From Sulfurospirillum deleyianum DSM 6946 (lineage in GTDB: Bacteria; Campylobacterota; Campylobacteria; Campylobacterales; Sulfurospirillaceae), in assembly GCF_000024885.1 (NCBI RefSeq), contig NC_013512.1, forward strand, positions 2,170,001 through 2,234,000: a stretch of 64,000 nt of DNA, given 5' to 3'. The position numbers and the translations under genes are program-made. Under the pieces are notes generated by a model. It saw only the letters and a list, made by a program, of their open reading frames with translations, did no database searches and was not told where the DNA came from. Positions 7,537-15,821 of this stretch are shown piece by piece; position 1 is the stretch's first letter; each line of letters opens with the position of its first letter.

Positions 7537-8673
7537 TTACTTATCTTGGGCGTACACTAATGCTTCGCTAATTTTATCAAAACTTAAAATTTCACTGCCT
7601 TTATGGTCTTTCAAAAAGCTCTGCGCACTTTTAAGTGTTGCAAAGGGGATAAACTCTTTGCCCATCGGTCCATAGGTATCACTTCCTATCACATAAAACG
7701 CTTTTTTGCCATCAATCGCCTCTTGGGTATAATAATCACTCACCAAAATCGTATAGGCTTCATCATTGAGTTTGGTATAGTTGCCCCATTGTGAAGGATT
7801 ATGATAAAACTTAAGCAAATCTTTCACCCCATCAAACGCATGACTCATTTTTTTACCATTTTCTTCATAACTCATACGTGCCGCCCATTTGGGGTATTTA
7901 TAAACAAACATCCCACACACAGGGCATTTTTCACTTTTTTCGACATGAATCACGCTTTTATGCGTATGATTGTGCTCTGCAAAACGCAAAATTTCCCACA
8001 AATAGAGTGAAACAGCTTGAAGCTCTTTCTCCTCAAGTTCTCCACAGGCCTGTGATTTTTTCACAAAAATCTTCAGCTCACTAATGGTATTAAAATCGTG
8101 CAAATGAATCTTCTCTTTATCACACGCTTTATGGTAAATCTTCTCGCCCATTGGGTACATACCCTTTTGCTTTTTCTTAATAAATTCATCGACATCATCA
8201 CTCAAAGAGGCTTTGGCTTTAGCAAATGCGTTCTCAAAACGCCCTAACTCTCCGCCATTTTCTTTCATAAACGCCACCGCATCCGCTTCTTTTTCAAACG
8301 CCAATTTACTCACCTGACTCATTGTGCCAGGTATTTTTGAGCCAATCACATAAAATGCCTCTTTCGCATCAATGAGCTTCTCGCTCACCACATCCGTGAC
8401 CACTACTTTCACAAGGCGCGCTTCTATGGCTTCCCAATCCGCAGCCAAACAACGAATCGAGCAGTACTGCTTGGCGGTACCATCGCTCAAAATCGCCCCG
8501 TGTGAGGTTTTATAGTATTGCTTTAGATTCATACCGCAAATGGGGCAGTAGAGCTTATCTTCCCCTTTTTGAATCAACTCTGGCTCTTTGGAAGCTACCT
8601 TACTAAACTCTTGTGCATACATCATCGTTCCTAAAAGAAGTCCTAAACAGACCATTATCCATCGTTTTACCAC
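7537..8673 (-). CDS. Two-domain NosL-like periplasmic protein
   Basis: A 378-residue exported protein with a signal peptide (about residues 1-20, ending YAQ). It carries two NosL-type metal-binding modules with CPICGM at 43-48 and CPVCGM at 250-255. Each is followed by an AFYVIGS segment and a GxM motif. NosL proteins bind Cu(I) for nitrous oxide reductase maturation; here no nosZ is in view. The linker (about 155-235), with GEKIYHKACDKEK and a QAVSLYLWEI helix, looks like a cytochrome c fold that has no CxxCH haem site. It is the last gene of the operon, 26 bases behind the preceding gene, with a TTACATGTAA in the gap. Copper handling is inferred. Confidence 0.82.
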   Translation of the reverse strand: MVKRWIMVCLGLLLGTMMYAQEFSKVASKEPELIQKGEDKLYCPICGMNLKQYYKTSHGAILSDGTAKQYCSIRCLAADWEAIEARLVKVVVTDVVSEKLIDAKEAFYVIGSKIPGTMSQVSKLAFEKEADAVAFMKENGGELGRFENAFAKAKASLSDDVDEFIKKKQKGMYPMGEKIYHKACDKEKIHLHDFNTISELKIFVKKSQACGELEEKELQAVSLYLWEILRFAEHNHTHKSVIHVEKSEKCPVCGMFVYKYPKWAARMSYEENGKKMSHAFDGVKDLLKFYHNPSQWGNYTKLNDEAYTILVSDYYTQEAIDGKKAFYVIGSDTYGPMGKEFIPFATLKSAQSFLKDHKGSEILSFDKISEALVYAQDK

Positions 8674-8699
8674 TTTTTCTCCTTTTTACATGTAAAGAT

Positions 8700-9203
8700 T
8701 TAACGTCCATCCAAAAGTGCTTTTCTCACTCGTGGGTCACTCATATTTTCACCTCGAAGCATACGAAGACGCATTGCTTCAAAAGGTACAAAACCCTCTT
8801 TGACATTTTCATACGCACCAAAACCATACTGCATGGGTGTCTCATCAATGAGGGAATACCACGCTTTAAACCCATCGATATACCGTTTGGTATCACGACT
8901 AAACACCCACAGTTTTCCTCCTTCTAGGGAAATATTTTGCTCCTTTTGCCATAAAATAAAACAGCCAATATCATCAAAAAAGTGTGTTTTTCCCTCAGCC
9001 GTAATGAACTGAGCGGTATCTTTTTGACCCACCAAATACATATGACACTGCGGACACTGAATGGTATTGTCTTTAAACTCAAGAGGGTGTTGTGCTTTGT
9101 TCTTAATTTCATCTGGTTTTTGGTTGATTTTGATGTAATAGCCAAAAATCACCATCAAAGCAATCAGGGGAAAGCCAATTAAAATCAGCGTTGATTTTTT
9201 CAT
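8700..9203 (-). CDS. Membrane-anchored NosL-like protein
   Basis: A 167-residue protein with one N-terminal TM anchor (about residues 5-25) and a periplasmic domain holding CPQCHM at 50-55, a variant of the NosL CPxCGM metal site with His in place of Gly. It also has the paired phenylalanine/glycine pattern of NosL (THFFDDIGCFILWQ). A GTG at 9209 is possible, but the ATG at 9203 gives a four-base ATGA overlap with the preceding gene and is preferred. It probably shuttles or holds copper or another thiophilic ligand with its operon partners. Confidence 0.8.
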   Translation of the reverse strand: MKKSTLILIGFPLIALMVIFGYYIKINQKPDEIKNKAQHPLEFKDNTIQCPQCHMYLVGQKDTAQFITAEGKTHFFDDIGCFILWQKEQNISLEGGKLWVFSRDTKRYIDGFKAWYSLIDETPMQYGFGAYENVKEGFVPFEAMRLRMLRGENMSDPRVRKALLDGR

Positions 9204-10162
9204 AACCACACCCCGTTTTTCAGAAAATAAACCAGCGGATAGGCTCCTGTTAAAAGCAAGTAAAGCGTATTAAAAAAGAGCGAAATACGCATCGGTTTGG
9301 CATAAGGCTCAGCCCCCACAAATGCCATCACGATACCCCCTGTGCCATAAAATGTCCCTAAAAAAAGGCTTACATACATACCATATCCTACCCCATAATA
9401 CTCCCCTTGCAGCAAACAAAACGGACAGTGATGGGTAGGAAGTTCATACACATAGGTACTAAAAAAAAGAATGAGTGAAACAATGCCAAAGAGCAAAAAC
9501 AACAGATTACTAAAGAGATAAACGGCTCCATTTTTAAGGAAAAATGCCACTCCCATCAAGACAAATGAGGCGTAAAAAAGACTCAGGATCACATGTTCAT
9601 CCAAAAGAAATAAAAACGCCAAAGAAGAGTCACTCGAAGCGGAAAAAAGCGTTCCACAACAACTGACAATTTTACTGATATTTAAAGAGGTAAAAAAGGC
9701 GATTTCCAGCGCAATTTCAGCGACTAAAACGAAAAATGCCCCACAAAAAAGAGACGATTTGAGCTTCATATAAGGTTGGGTGGGAAGCGCTGTATCTTTA
9801 GAATGCATTAAGAGCCAAAAACCAAAAAGGTAGAGATTGAGTAGTTTAAAAAGCAACAAAAAGAGCCCATAATCGACCGAATTAACCACTCCAGCCGCAC
9901 ACATCGCTCCTGTAATAATACCCGAGAGAAGATCGCACGTATAAATAAAAAAGAGAAACAAAGGCACTTTAAGGCTAAAGATATACTTCACCACAATGCC
10001 TACCAAATAGGCATTTTTTTCAAGCTGATACTGCTTAGGCGTGGTCGCATCTCTATCCCACCCTCTAGCAATGTTCCATGAGAGCACAAAAGCAATGCTT
10101 CCAAAGAGAAGAAAAAGAACATCGAGCAATAAAAGGGCGATGACTTCAGGGCTTAGACTCAT
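9200..10162 (-). CDS. Multi-TM protein with CxxC motif
   Basis: A 320-residue integral membrane protein with roughly eight hydrophobic segments. It is Cys-rich: MCAAGV (around 87), a CC pair (SCCGTLF, around 168) and HHCPFCLLQ (around 246). The last motif is an exposed CxxC with flanking histidines, suited to metal binding or dithiol redox chemistry. I do not recognise a named family. It is coupled by ATGA overlaps to the ABC ATPase upstream and the NosL-like gene downstream, so it probably belongs to the same membrane complex. Confidence 0.7.
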   Translation of the reverse strand: MSLSPEVIALLLLDVLFLLFGSIAFVLSWNIARGWDRDATTPKQYQLEKNAYLVGIVVKYIFSLKVPLFLFFIYTCDLLSGIITGAMCAAGVVNSVDYGLFLLLFKLLNLYLFGFWLLMHSKDTALPTQPYMKLKSSLFCGAFFVLVAEIALEIAFFTSLNISKIVSCCGTLFSASSDSSLAFLFLLDEHVILSLFYASFVLMGVAFFLKNGAVYLFSNLLFLLFGIVSLILFFSTYVYELPTHHCPFCLLQGEYYGVGYGMYVSLFLGTFYGTGGIVMAFVGAEPYAKPMRISLFFNTLYLLLTGAYPLVYFLKNGVWL

Positions 10163-10827
10163 GCAACAATCATCCCATGTTTAATCTCAATTATACGATC
10201 AACCACCTTGGCATCAAAAAAGAGCGGATCGTGCGTGGCAATGAGCAAAGTCACACCCTCTTTTTTAAGGCTCTCAATCATCTCAAGAAATTGCAAAGAG
10301 AGTGCTTCATCCAAATTCGCCGTTGGCTCATCGGCTAAAATGAGCACAGGAGCATTCACCAACGCTCTTGCAATCGCCACACGCTGTTGTTCTCCGCCTG
10401 AAAGATAGCGCACTAACGTTTGGGCTTTATGGACTATATGACACTGCTCCATGACCGTATGCACTCTCTCCTTCAAAACCTTTGCCTCAGGATTAGTCGG
10501 GATAAGGGGAAGTAAAATATTTTCTTCAACACTTAAGCTTGGAATCAGATGAAAACGTTGAAAAATAAACCCTATTTTCTCTCGCCTCACATATGCGCTA
10601 AAAGGCTCTATCAGTTTTGAAATCGCCACATCATCGACCATCACATTGCCAGAACTTGGCTTACAAAGCCCCGCAATCAAAGAGAGAATGGTACTCTTCC
10701 CGCTTCCACTTGCACCTTTTAATACCACACACTCTCCACGTTTTACATGTAACGTGATATTTAAGAGCGCATCGATTTTTTGCGTACTCGTTTCATAGCG
10801 TTTGCAAACATTGTCTAAGCGTATCAT
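10159..10827 (-). CDS. ABC transporter ATPase, LolD/MacB type
   Basis: A 222-residue ATPase. It has Walker A GASGSGKST (around 38), Q-loop FIFQRFHLIPSLS (around 90), the signature LSGGEQQRVAIARAL (around 142) and Walker B LILADEPTANLD with catalytic Glu. The FQRFHLIP and SGGEQQRVAIARAL patterns are typical of the LolD/FtsE/MacB subclass that powers extraction or mechanotransmission rather than import. It pairs with the FtsX-like permease immediately upstream (four-base overlap). One TTACATGTAA at 10743 encodes the LHVK near residue 27. Confidence 0.92.
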   Translation of the reverse strand: MIRLDNVCKRYETSTQKIDALLNITLHVKRGECVVLKGASGSGKSTILSLIAGLCKPSSGNVMVDDVAISKLIEPFSAYVRREKIGFIFQRFHLIPSLSVEENILLPLIPTNPEAKVLKERVHTVMEQCHIVHKAQTLVRYLSGGEQQRVAIARALVNAPVLILADEPTANLDEALSLQFLEMIESLKKEGVTLLIATHDPLFFDAKVVDRIIEIKHGMIVA

Positions 10828-12005
10828 CGAAGCACCTCATCGGCATCTAGTATGGAAGCTCTCCATGAAGGAATCATGACTGAACCTATATACACAGGCA
10901 CACTGAGCAAAAAGAGGAGGATAAGCATGGGAATATTAAAGCTAAAAGGAATCTCAAAAGAGGGTTTAAGCGTCGAATACCCACTAAAAAGGGAGCGTAA
11001 AAGGGGCGCATCGAAAAAGAAAACATACGCCATTGAAAGTGCTAAAGCCAATAAAAAAGCACTAAAACAGAGTATAAAACTCTCATAAAATCGCTCTTTC
11101 AAAATATCATCCACGCTCCATCCTAGCGCTTTTAAAACGCCTATTTCTCTGCGCTCTTCACTGCTCAGTCCGCTTAATTTATCATACACTATCATTAAAA
11201 AAGTAAACGCACTCACCACAAAAAGGCTTAGAAAAAACCCGCTTTTATAATCAAAAATACTCTGGTAACTCACCCGAATATCCTCTTTGGTAATGGCACG
11301 CATATCAGGATAGAGACGGTTGATTTTTGAGACCACCGTGGCAACTTCCAAAGGATTTGAAACCCTAAGCACCACATCCGTTGCCTCCTCTTTGGGAATG
11401 CCAAAAATCTCATAAAGGCTTTTGGTAGGAAGCAGCATCATATCGTTGGCTTGCAAACTAAGCTCCGTATCAAACACCCCTGAAATCTGCACCTTTTTCC
11501 ACGTTCCAGAAGCCGTAATAAAGTTAAAAAAGTCCTCATAATGAAAAGCTTGTAAAACCTCCTTCACGCCAACACCCACCAACATACCTTCCTCTTTTTC
11601 TAAAGCTTTCACATCGTGTTCATCGACAATTTTTTGCAACCCCTCTGTATAAATGGGCGTAAAATCATCAATGCCTACCACAGAAAAATTCACCCCCGCA
11701 GGTTTGAAATAATAATACCCCCACACCCGAGGCATCACCGAACTCACCCCTTCAATGTCCAAAAGCGCTTCTACTCGACTCAAAGGCGTATTGACGACCT
11801 TCCCTGCTTGCAGACGCTGAAGCGTAATGTCAGGCAGTGTTTTTAACGTACCATTGAGTTCAGCTTTAATACCATCGGCGATAAAAAGCACCGAAGAGAG
11901 TAGAAAAATCAAAAAAGTCAGTAAGATAAACACAAAAACGCTTTTCCCTCCTTTTCTCAACAAAGAAAAGAGCGCAAATTCCAGTAAATAGACGTTAAAT
12001 TTCAT
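10824..12005 (-). CDS. ABC transporter permease, MacB/FtsX type
   Basis: A 393-residue permease with the MacB layout: one N-terminal TM (about 18-43), a large periplasmic MacB-PCD domain (about 45-250), and three C-terminal TMs of the FtsX domain. The cytoplasmic loop has the EERREIGVLKALGWS coupling helix. MacB/LolC proteins act on periplasmic or lipoprotein substrates. Its linkage to NosL-like proteins resembles in concept the NosFY ABC system that works with NosL and NosD, but the permease family is different. Confidence 0.9.
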   Translation of the reverse strand: MKFNVYLLEFALFSLLRKGGKSVFVFILLTFLIFLLSSVLFIADGIKAELNGTLKTLPDITLQRLQAGKVVNTPLSRVEALLDIEGVSSVMPRVWGYYYFKPAGVNFSVVGIDDFTPIYTEGLQKIVDEHDVKALEKEEGMLVGVGVKEVLQAFHYEDFFNFITASGTWKKVQISGVFDTELSLQANDMMLLPTKSLYEIFGIPKEEATDVVLRVSNPLEVATVVSKINRLYPDMRAITKEDIRVSYQSIFDYKSGFFLSLFVVSAFTFLMIVYDKLSGLSSEERREIGVLKALGWSVDDILKERFYESFILCFSAFLLALALSMAYVFFFDAPLLRSLFSGYSTLKPSFEIPFSFNIPMLILLFLLSVPVYIGSVMIPSWRASILDADEVLR

Positions 12006-12316
12006 GGTGCCATACTCCCTTTATCTAATGAGAGATGGGGTGCATGATGAAAAACAAAGGTCGAGGGAAAATACTCCAGCAGTTCAGGCGACTCACTAAA
12101 AATGGAAAAAACATCACTTAAACTTCGATGCCTGACATAACGTGCTTCAGAAGCGAGTGCAAGATCGGGCAAACCCACCACAGAAGTTAAAAGCGCCTTT
12201 TTTTCTAAACGCTCAACATCCAGCGTATGGGTGGCATAAAGATAAGAAACTTCCCCCACAATGCAAACCAAAACGCTGATAAAAAATCCTAACAAGAGCT
12301 GAATACTTCGTGTCAT
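12002..12316 (-). CDS. Small membrane-anchored hypothetical protein
   Basis: The first gene of the operon: 104 residues with one N-terminal TM (about 6-29) and a short extracytoplasmic tail. No Cys is present in the tail, but HH, HAPH and paired His residues occur near the C-terminus. No family recognised. The stop overlaps the permease start (ATGA), so it is translationally coupled to the ABC exporter. Its upstream region (12317-12437) carries one TTACATGTAA at 12409. Confidence 0.65.
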   Translation of the reverse strand: MTRSIQLLLGFFISVLVCIVGEVSYLYATHTLDVERLEKKALLTSVVGLPDLALASEARYVRHRSLSDVFSIFSESPELLEYFPSTFVFHHAPHLSLDKGSMAP

Positions 12317-12420
12317 TGACGCATAAATCCTTCAAAAAATGTTTGCCTTTTAAAAAACATAAGTGTAACATTTTAATCTTCATATGCAAATTTAGTGTTA
12401 AATGGGTTTTACATGTAAGC

Positions 12421-12436
12421 CTATATCGTGATATAG
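12421..12436. promoter_or_regulatory. Inverted repeat upstream of EamA gene
   Basis: CTATATC-GT-GATATAG is a 7-bp inverted repeat ending 28 bases before the EamA start codon. It could be an operator or part of the -10 region; no regulator is adjacent. Confidence 0.35.
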
Positions 12437-12464
12437 TGTGGATGAAATTTTTAGAGGAACAGTG

Positions 12465-13334
12465 ATGCGTTATTTGATTTTTGTAACTTTGATTTGGGCG
12501 TTTTCATTTAGTTTTATTGGCGAGTTTTTATCAGGTTCTATTGATAACTATTTTGCTGTACTCATTCGTGTCTCCATCGCTTCGCTTATTTTTTTGCCTT
12601 TAACCCGTTTTCGTGGCATCCCTAGAACCTTAGCACTTAAAATCATGCTCATCGGAAGCATTCAAATCGGCATCATGTACCTTTTTTTCTACCACTCTTT
12701 TTTATATATCAGTGTACCTGAGGTGATTTTATTTACCATTTTTACGCCCATGTACGTCACCCTTGTGTATGATGGCTTAAAAATGCAGTTCAAACCCCTC
12801 TATCTTATCAGCACAGGTGTAGCGGTTTTGGGAGCGTACATCATTCGCTATCATGCCATTAACTCGGAGTTTATCATTGGATTTTTACTCGTTCAAGGCG
12901 CAAATATCGCGTTTGCTATCGGTCAAAGTGGCTACAAAAAAGTGATGGAGTCCTACCCCACCATCTCTCAAAAAGAGATTTTTGGCTACTTTCACTTTGG
13001 CGCCTTTTTCGTCAGCCTCATCGCCTTTTTACTCTTTGCCAACCTCGAAAAAACGTCCCCTTCTTTGCTTCAATGGGGCATTTTACTCTGGCTTGGATGT
13101 GTTGCTTCAGGTGTGGGCTATTTTTGGTGGAACAAAGGAGCGTGTGAGGTGGATGCAGGTGTTTTGGCGATTATGAACAACGCTTTGGTGCCTGTGGGAC
13201 TCTTAATGAATCTTCTGCTCTGGGGGAGTAAAACCAACCTCACCTTACTGCTTTTAGGAAGCATTGTCATTGCTTTTTCGCTTTGGTTGCACTCTTTTTT
13301 TATGCGTTATTACGCACGTCAAAAAGATTTTTAG
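12465..13334 (+). CDS. DMT-family (EamA) transporter
   Basis: A 289-residue inner-membrane protein with about ten TM helices arranged as two EamA repeats (LIWAFSFSFIGEFLSG at the N-terminus). The family exports amino acids or other small metabolites; the substrate is unknown. An in-frame GTG at 12438 exists, but ATG 12465 follows AGAGGAAC by about 5 bases and begins directly with the first TM, so it is chosen. The gene is monocistronic, with a TTACATGTAA copy just after the stop (13338). Confidence 0.88.
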   Translation: MRYLIFVTLIWAFSFSFIGEFLSGSIDNYFAVLIRVSIASLIFLPLTRFRGIPRTLALKIMLIGSIQIGIMYLFFYHSFLYISVPEVILFTIFTPMYVTLVYDGLKMQFKPLYLISTGVAVLGAYIIRYHAINSEFIIGFLLVQGANIAFAIGQSGYKKVMESYPTISQKEIFGYFHFGAFFVSLIAFLLFANLEKTSPSLLQWGILLWLGCVASGVGYFWWNKGACEVDAGVLAIMNNALVPVGLLMNLLLWGSKTNLTLLLLGSIVIAFSLWLHSFFMRYYARQKDF

Positions 13335-13418
13335 TCTTTACATGTAAAAGCCTTTAATGTGCTAAAATGCTTTCATCTTTCTGTGTTGCGTGGGCATTTT
13401 ATGTGACAAAGGTCTTTC

Positions 13419-14333
13419 ATGAATGACGCTTCAATCTTTTTAAAAGCTATTTTAAATTCCATGACCGAACAGATTGCCGTCCTTGATTTTGAAGGGAACA
13501 TCGTTTTTGTCAATCAAAGCTGGATTGATTTTAGCCTTAACAACGACGCAAAACCCATTGAGTGGGAGAGCGTCAATTATTTAAAGATTTGCGAACACGC
13601 CGCACAGCATGGTGATACAGGCGCTTCTAAAGCACTTAAAGGTATTCTTAAAATCATTCACAAAGAAGAAGAGAGCTTTTATCTGGAGTATCCTTGCCAC
13701 AGCCCCACGCAAAAACGCTGGTTTATGATGCGTGTTACCCCACTGCTCTCTTTTGAGCAAAGCTACGTGGTTATTGCTCACCACAATATCACTGAGCGTA
13801 AAATAGCAGAAAATGCCATTTTGAATCTCTCTAAAGTAGATGGGCTGACTAAACTTCCCAATTACCGAGCCTTTAGCCAATTTTTATCACATGAGTGGCG
13901 ACGTGCAATGCGGACTCACACACCCCTTACGATGGCGATGATAGACATTGACTATTTTAAATACATCAACGACACCTACGGACACCTCAAAGGTGATGAA
14001 TACCTTCGCAAAATCGCCCATATGCTCCAACGAACCATTCATCGACCCAGCGATTTATGCGCACGCTATGGGGGTGAAGAGTTTGTGATTATTTTAGGGG
14101 ACACGCCACTTGAAAAGGCACTGGGGATGATGCAAACGTGCTTAGAAAAAACAATAGCACTGAGGCTCCCCAACCCAAAATCGCCGATTATGCCCATTCT
14201 TACACTGAGTATTGGCGTGGTGAGTGTCTATCCAAAGCCTGATATGAATGAAAAGGCGTTTATTCAAAAAGCCGATGAGCTCTTGTATTTGGCAAAAAAA
14301 CAAGGGCGTAACCAACTCGCTTATGAACTCTAA
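13419..14333 (+). CDS. PAS-GGDEF diguanylate cyclase
   Basis: A 304-residue soluble protein. The N-terminal PAS domain (about 10-125, opening ILNSMTEQIAVLDFEGNIVF) senses an unknown signal. The C-terminal GGDEF domain (about 135-300) has an intact GGEEF at 218-222, so it should make c-di-GMP. An RPSD inhibitory I-site lies five residues before it, so product inhibition is expected. RBS AAAGG precedes the ATG. The region after it (14334-14537) holds two TTACATGTAA copies and no gene I can support. Confidence 0.92.
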   Translation: MNDASIFLKAILNSMTEQIAVLDFEGNIVFVNQSWIDFSLNNDAKPIEWESVNYLKICEHAAQHGDTGASKALKGILKIIHKEEESFYLEYPCHSPTQKRWFMMRVTPLLSFEQSYVVIAHHNITERKIAENAILNLSKVDGLTKLPNYRAFSQFLSHEWRRAMRTHTPLTMAMIDIDYFKYINDTYGHLKGDEYLRKIAHMLQRTIHRPSDLCARYGGEEFVIILGDTPLEKALGMMQTCLEKTIALRLPNPKSPIMPILTLSIGVVSVYPKPDMNEKAFIQKADELLYLAKKQGRNQLAYEL

Positions 14334-14537
14334 AAATCCTTACATGTAAAAGCAAATGCCTCTTATATTTTCTTCGAGCCTTAAGCTCTTTCAACAGATA
14401 AGTAGTGTGGGAACTTGGGAAATTTAGATAAAATAAGAGTGTTATGTTCTCTACAAAGGGTGCTTAGGGCATCACAAAAAAGAACATACAGCTTACTGTA
14501 AATGGCGATAAAATAGTTTACATGTAAAAAGGATTTT

Positions 14538-14690
14538 ATGGGATTTACGACCAAAGCTCAGCGTTTGAATTTGAATTTGATGTATAAGGTGCTTCTTTTA
14601 AGAGCCAACACGAAACGTAAAGACTTTTACTCTTTAGACGTCGAAATTATTGAAGCGACAAAGGCGCACTTTCTGCCTCCTAGAGGCTAG
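14538..14690 (+). CDS. Small basic hypothetical protein (50 aa)
   Basis: The 432-base interval between the diguanylate cyclase and mnmA contains this 50-codon ORF (MGFTTKAQRLNLNLMYKVLL start, PPRG end). AAAAAGGA lies 5 bases before the ATG, and an AT-rich -10-like TAAAAT lies about 30 bases upstream. It is basic in the middle (RANTKRKDF) and has no recognised family. A TTACATGTAA (14518) sits immediately ahead of its ribosome site. Confidence 0.5.
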   Translation: MGFTTKAQRLNLNLMYKVLLLRANTKRKDFYSLDVEIIEATKAHFLPPRG

Positions 14691-14714
14691 CTTTAGTGTC
14701 CCAGTGGCTAACGC

Positions 14715-14740
14715 AGTGCAAAGAGCTTTGCTTTGTGCAC
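14715..14740. repeat. Short hairpin before mnmA
   Basis: GCAAAG-AG-CTTTGC forms a small palindrome nested in a longer imperfect GTGCAAAG/CTTTGTGCAC repeat. The sequence resembles part of the repeat at 22228-22368 (shared AGAGCTTTGCTT). It may terminate the small gene upstream. Confidence 0.35.
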
Positions 14741-14765
14741 GTGTCAAAAATAAAAAGAGGATATT

Positions 14766-15785
14766 ATGAAAATTGCACTATTAATGAGCGGAGGTATCGA
14801 CTCAAGTTACTGCGCTTATTTGCTCAAAGAAGAAGGTCATGAGGTTGTGGGGATTTACCTCAAACTGCATGATGATGACAAAAAACACGGCGTTAATATC
14901 GCCAATATCGAAAAAGTAAGCCAACACTTAGGCATAAAAACACACATCATTGACGCTAAAGCACTTTTTAAAGAGCAGATTTATGACTACTTTGTGCGCT
15001 CCTATGAACAAGGCTTAACGCCCAATCCCTGCGCCTTTTGTAACCCTAAGATGAAATTTGGCTTTGCGTTTGAGAAAGCCCTAGAATTTGGGTGTGAAAA
15101 AATCGCCACAGGACACTACGCTAGAGTAAAAGAGGGGCATATTCAAGAAGCAAAGGATAAAAGCAAAGACCAAAGTTACTTCCTTTTTGGACTCAAACGT
15201 GAAGTGATTGAAAAAATCATTTTCCCCTTAGGTGAGATGAAAAAAGAGGAGATTAAACCCATCGCTCTTGAAAAATTGCCGTGGCTTGGAAGTTTGGAGA
15301 GCTATAAAGATTCGCAAGAGATTTGTTTTGTCACCGATACCTACATCGACATCCTTCAAAAACACCTCAATGTCGACCAAAAGGGACTTATTAAAGATAC
15401 AAGCGGAAAGGTGATTGGTGAACACAAAGGCTACATGCACTACACCATTGGAAAGCGCAAAGGACTCACCATCAACGGCGCACATGACCCTCATTTTGTC
15501 GTAGGCATTGACGCTAAAACGAACACCGTGATTGCAGGCAAAAAAGAGGAGTTGCTTCAAAAACGTGTGGTGGCACAAAACTTCTCTTTAGCTGAGGATT
15601 TTAAAGAGGGAACATATGGCGTCAAAGTGCGCTACCGAAGCCCTCAAGTCAAAGCCCATGTAAAAATCGAGGGTGATAAAATCATCACCGAACTTGAAGA
15701 GGGTGTGTATGGCTTAGCCAGCGGTCAAGCCCTTGTGGTCTATCAAAATGATTTAGTCTTAGGCGGAGGATGGATAGAAGCGTAA
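14766..15785 (+). CDS. mnmA: tRNA-specific 2-thiouridylase
   Basis: Makes the 2-thio group of s2U34 in tRNA-Lys, -Glu and -Gln. The 339-residue protein has the PP-loop SGGIDSS at residues 8-14, the first catalytic Cys in [13 protein letters not shown] (around 92), and the second in QEICFV (around 186). The tRNA- and cap-binding C-terminal part runs from [10 protein letters not shown] to the end. RBS AGAGGA precedes the ATG. It ends convergently with a diguanylate cyclase and shares a palindromic terminator. Confidence 0.95.
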   Translation: MKIALLMSGGIDSSYCAYLLKEEGHEVVGIYLKLHDDDKKHGVNIANIEKVSQHLGIKTHIIDAKALFKEQIYDYFVRSYEQGLTPNPCAFCNPKMKFGFAFEKALEFGCEKIATGHYARVKEGHIQEAKDKSKDQSYFLFGLKREVIEKIIFPLGEMKKEEIKPIALEKLPWLGSLESYKDSQEICFVTDTYIDILQKHLNVDQKGLIKDTSGKVIGEHKGYMHYTIGKRKGLTINGAHDPHFVVGIDAKTNTVIAGKKEELLQKRVVAQNFSLAEDFKEGTYGVKVRYRSPQVKAHVKIEGDKIITELEEGVYGLASGQALVVYQNDLVLGGGWIEA

Positions 15786-15793
15786 AACGTTCA

Positions 15794-15821
15794 AGTGTAG
15801 CTTTACATGTAAAGCTACACT
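15794..15821. terminator. 28-bp perfect palindrome between convergent genes
   Basis: A 14-bp perfect inverted repeat lies between the mnmA stop and the convergent diguanylate cyclase stop. Its centre is the TTTACATGTAAA iterated motif (TTACATGTAA at 15803-15812), so the iterated palindrome forms the core of a bidirectional hairpin. Confidence 0.6.
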
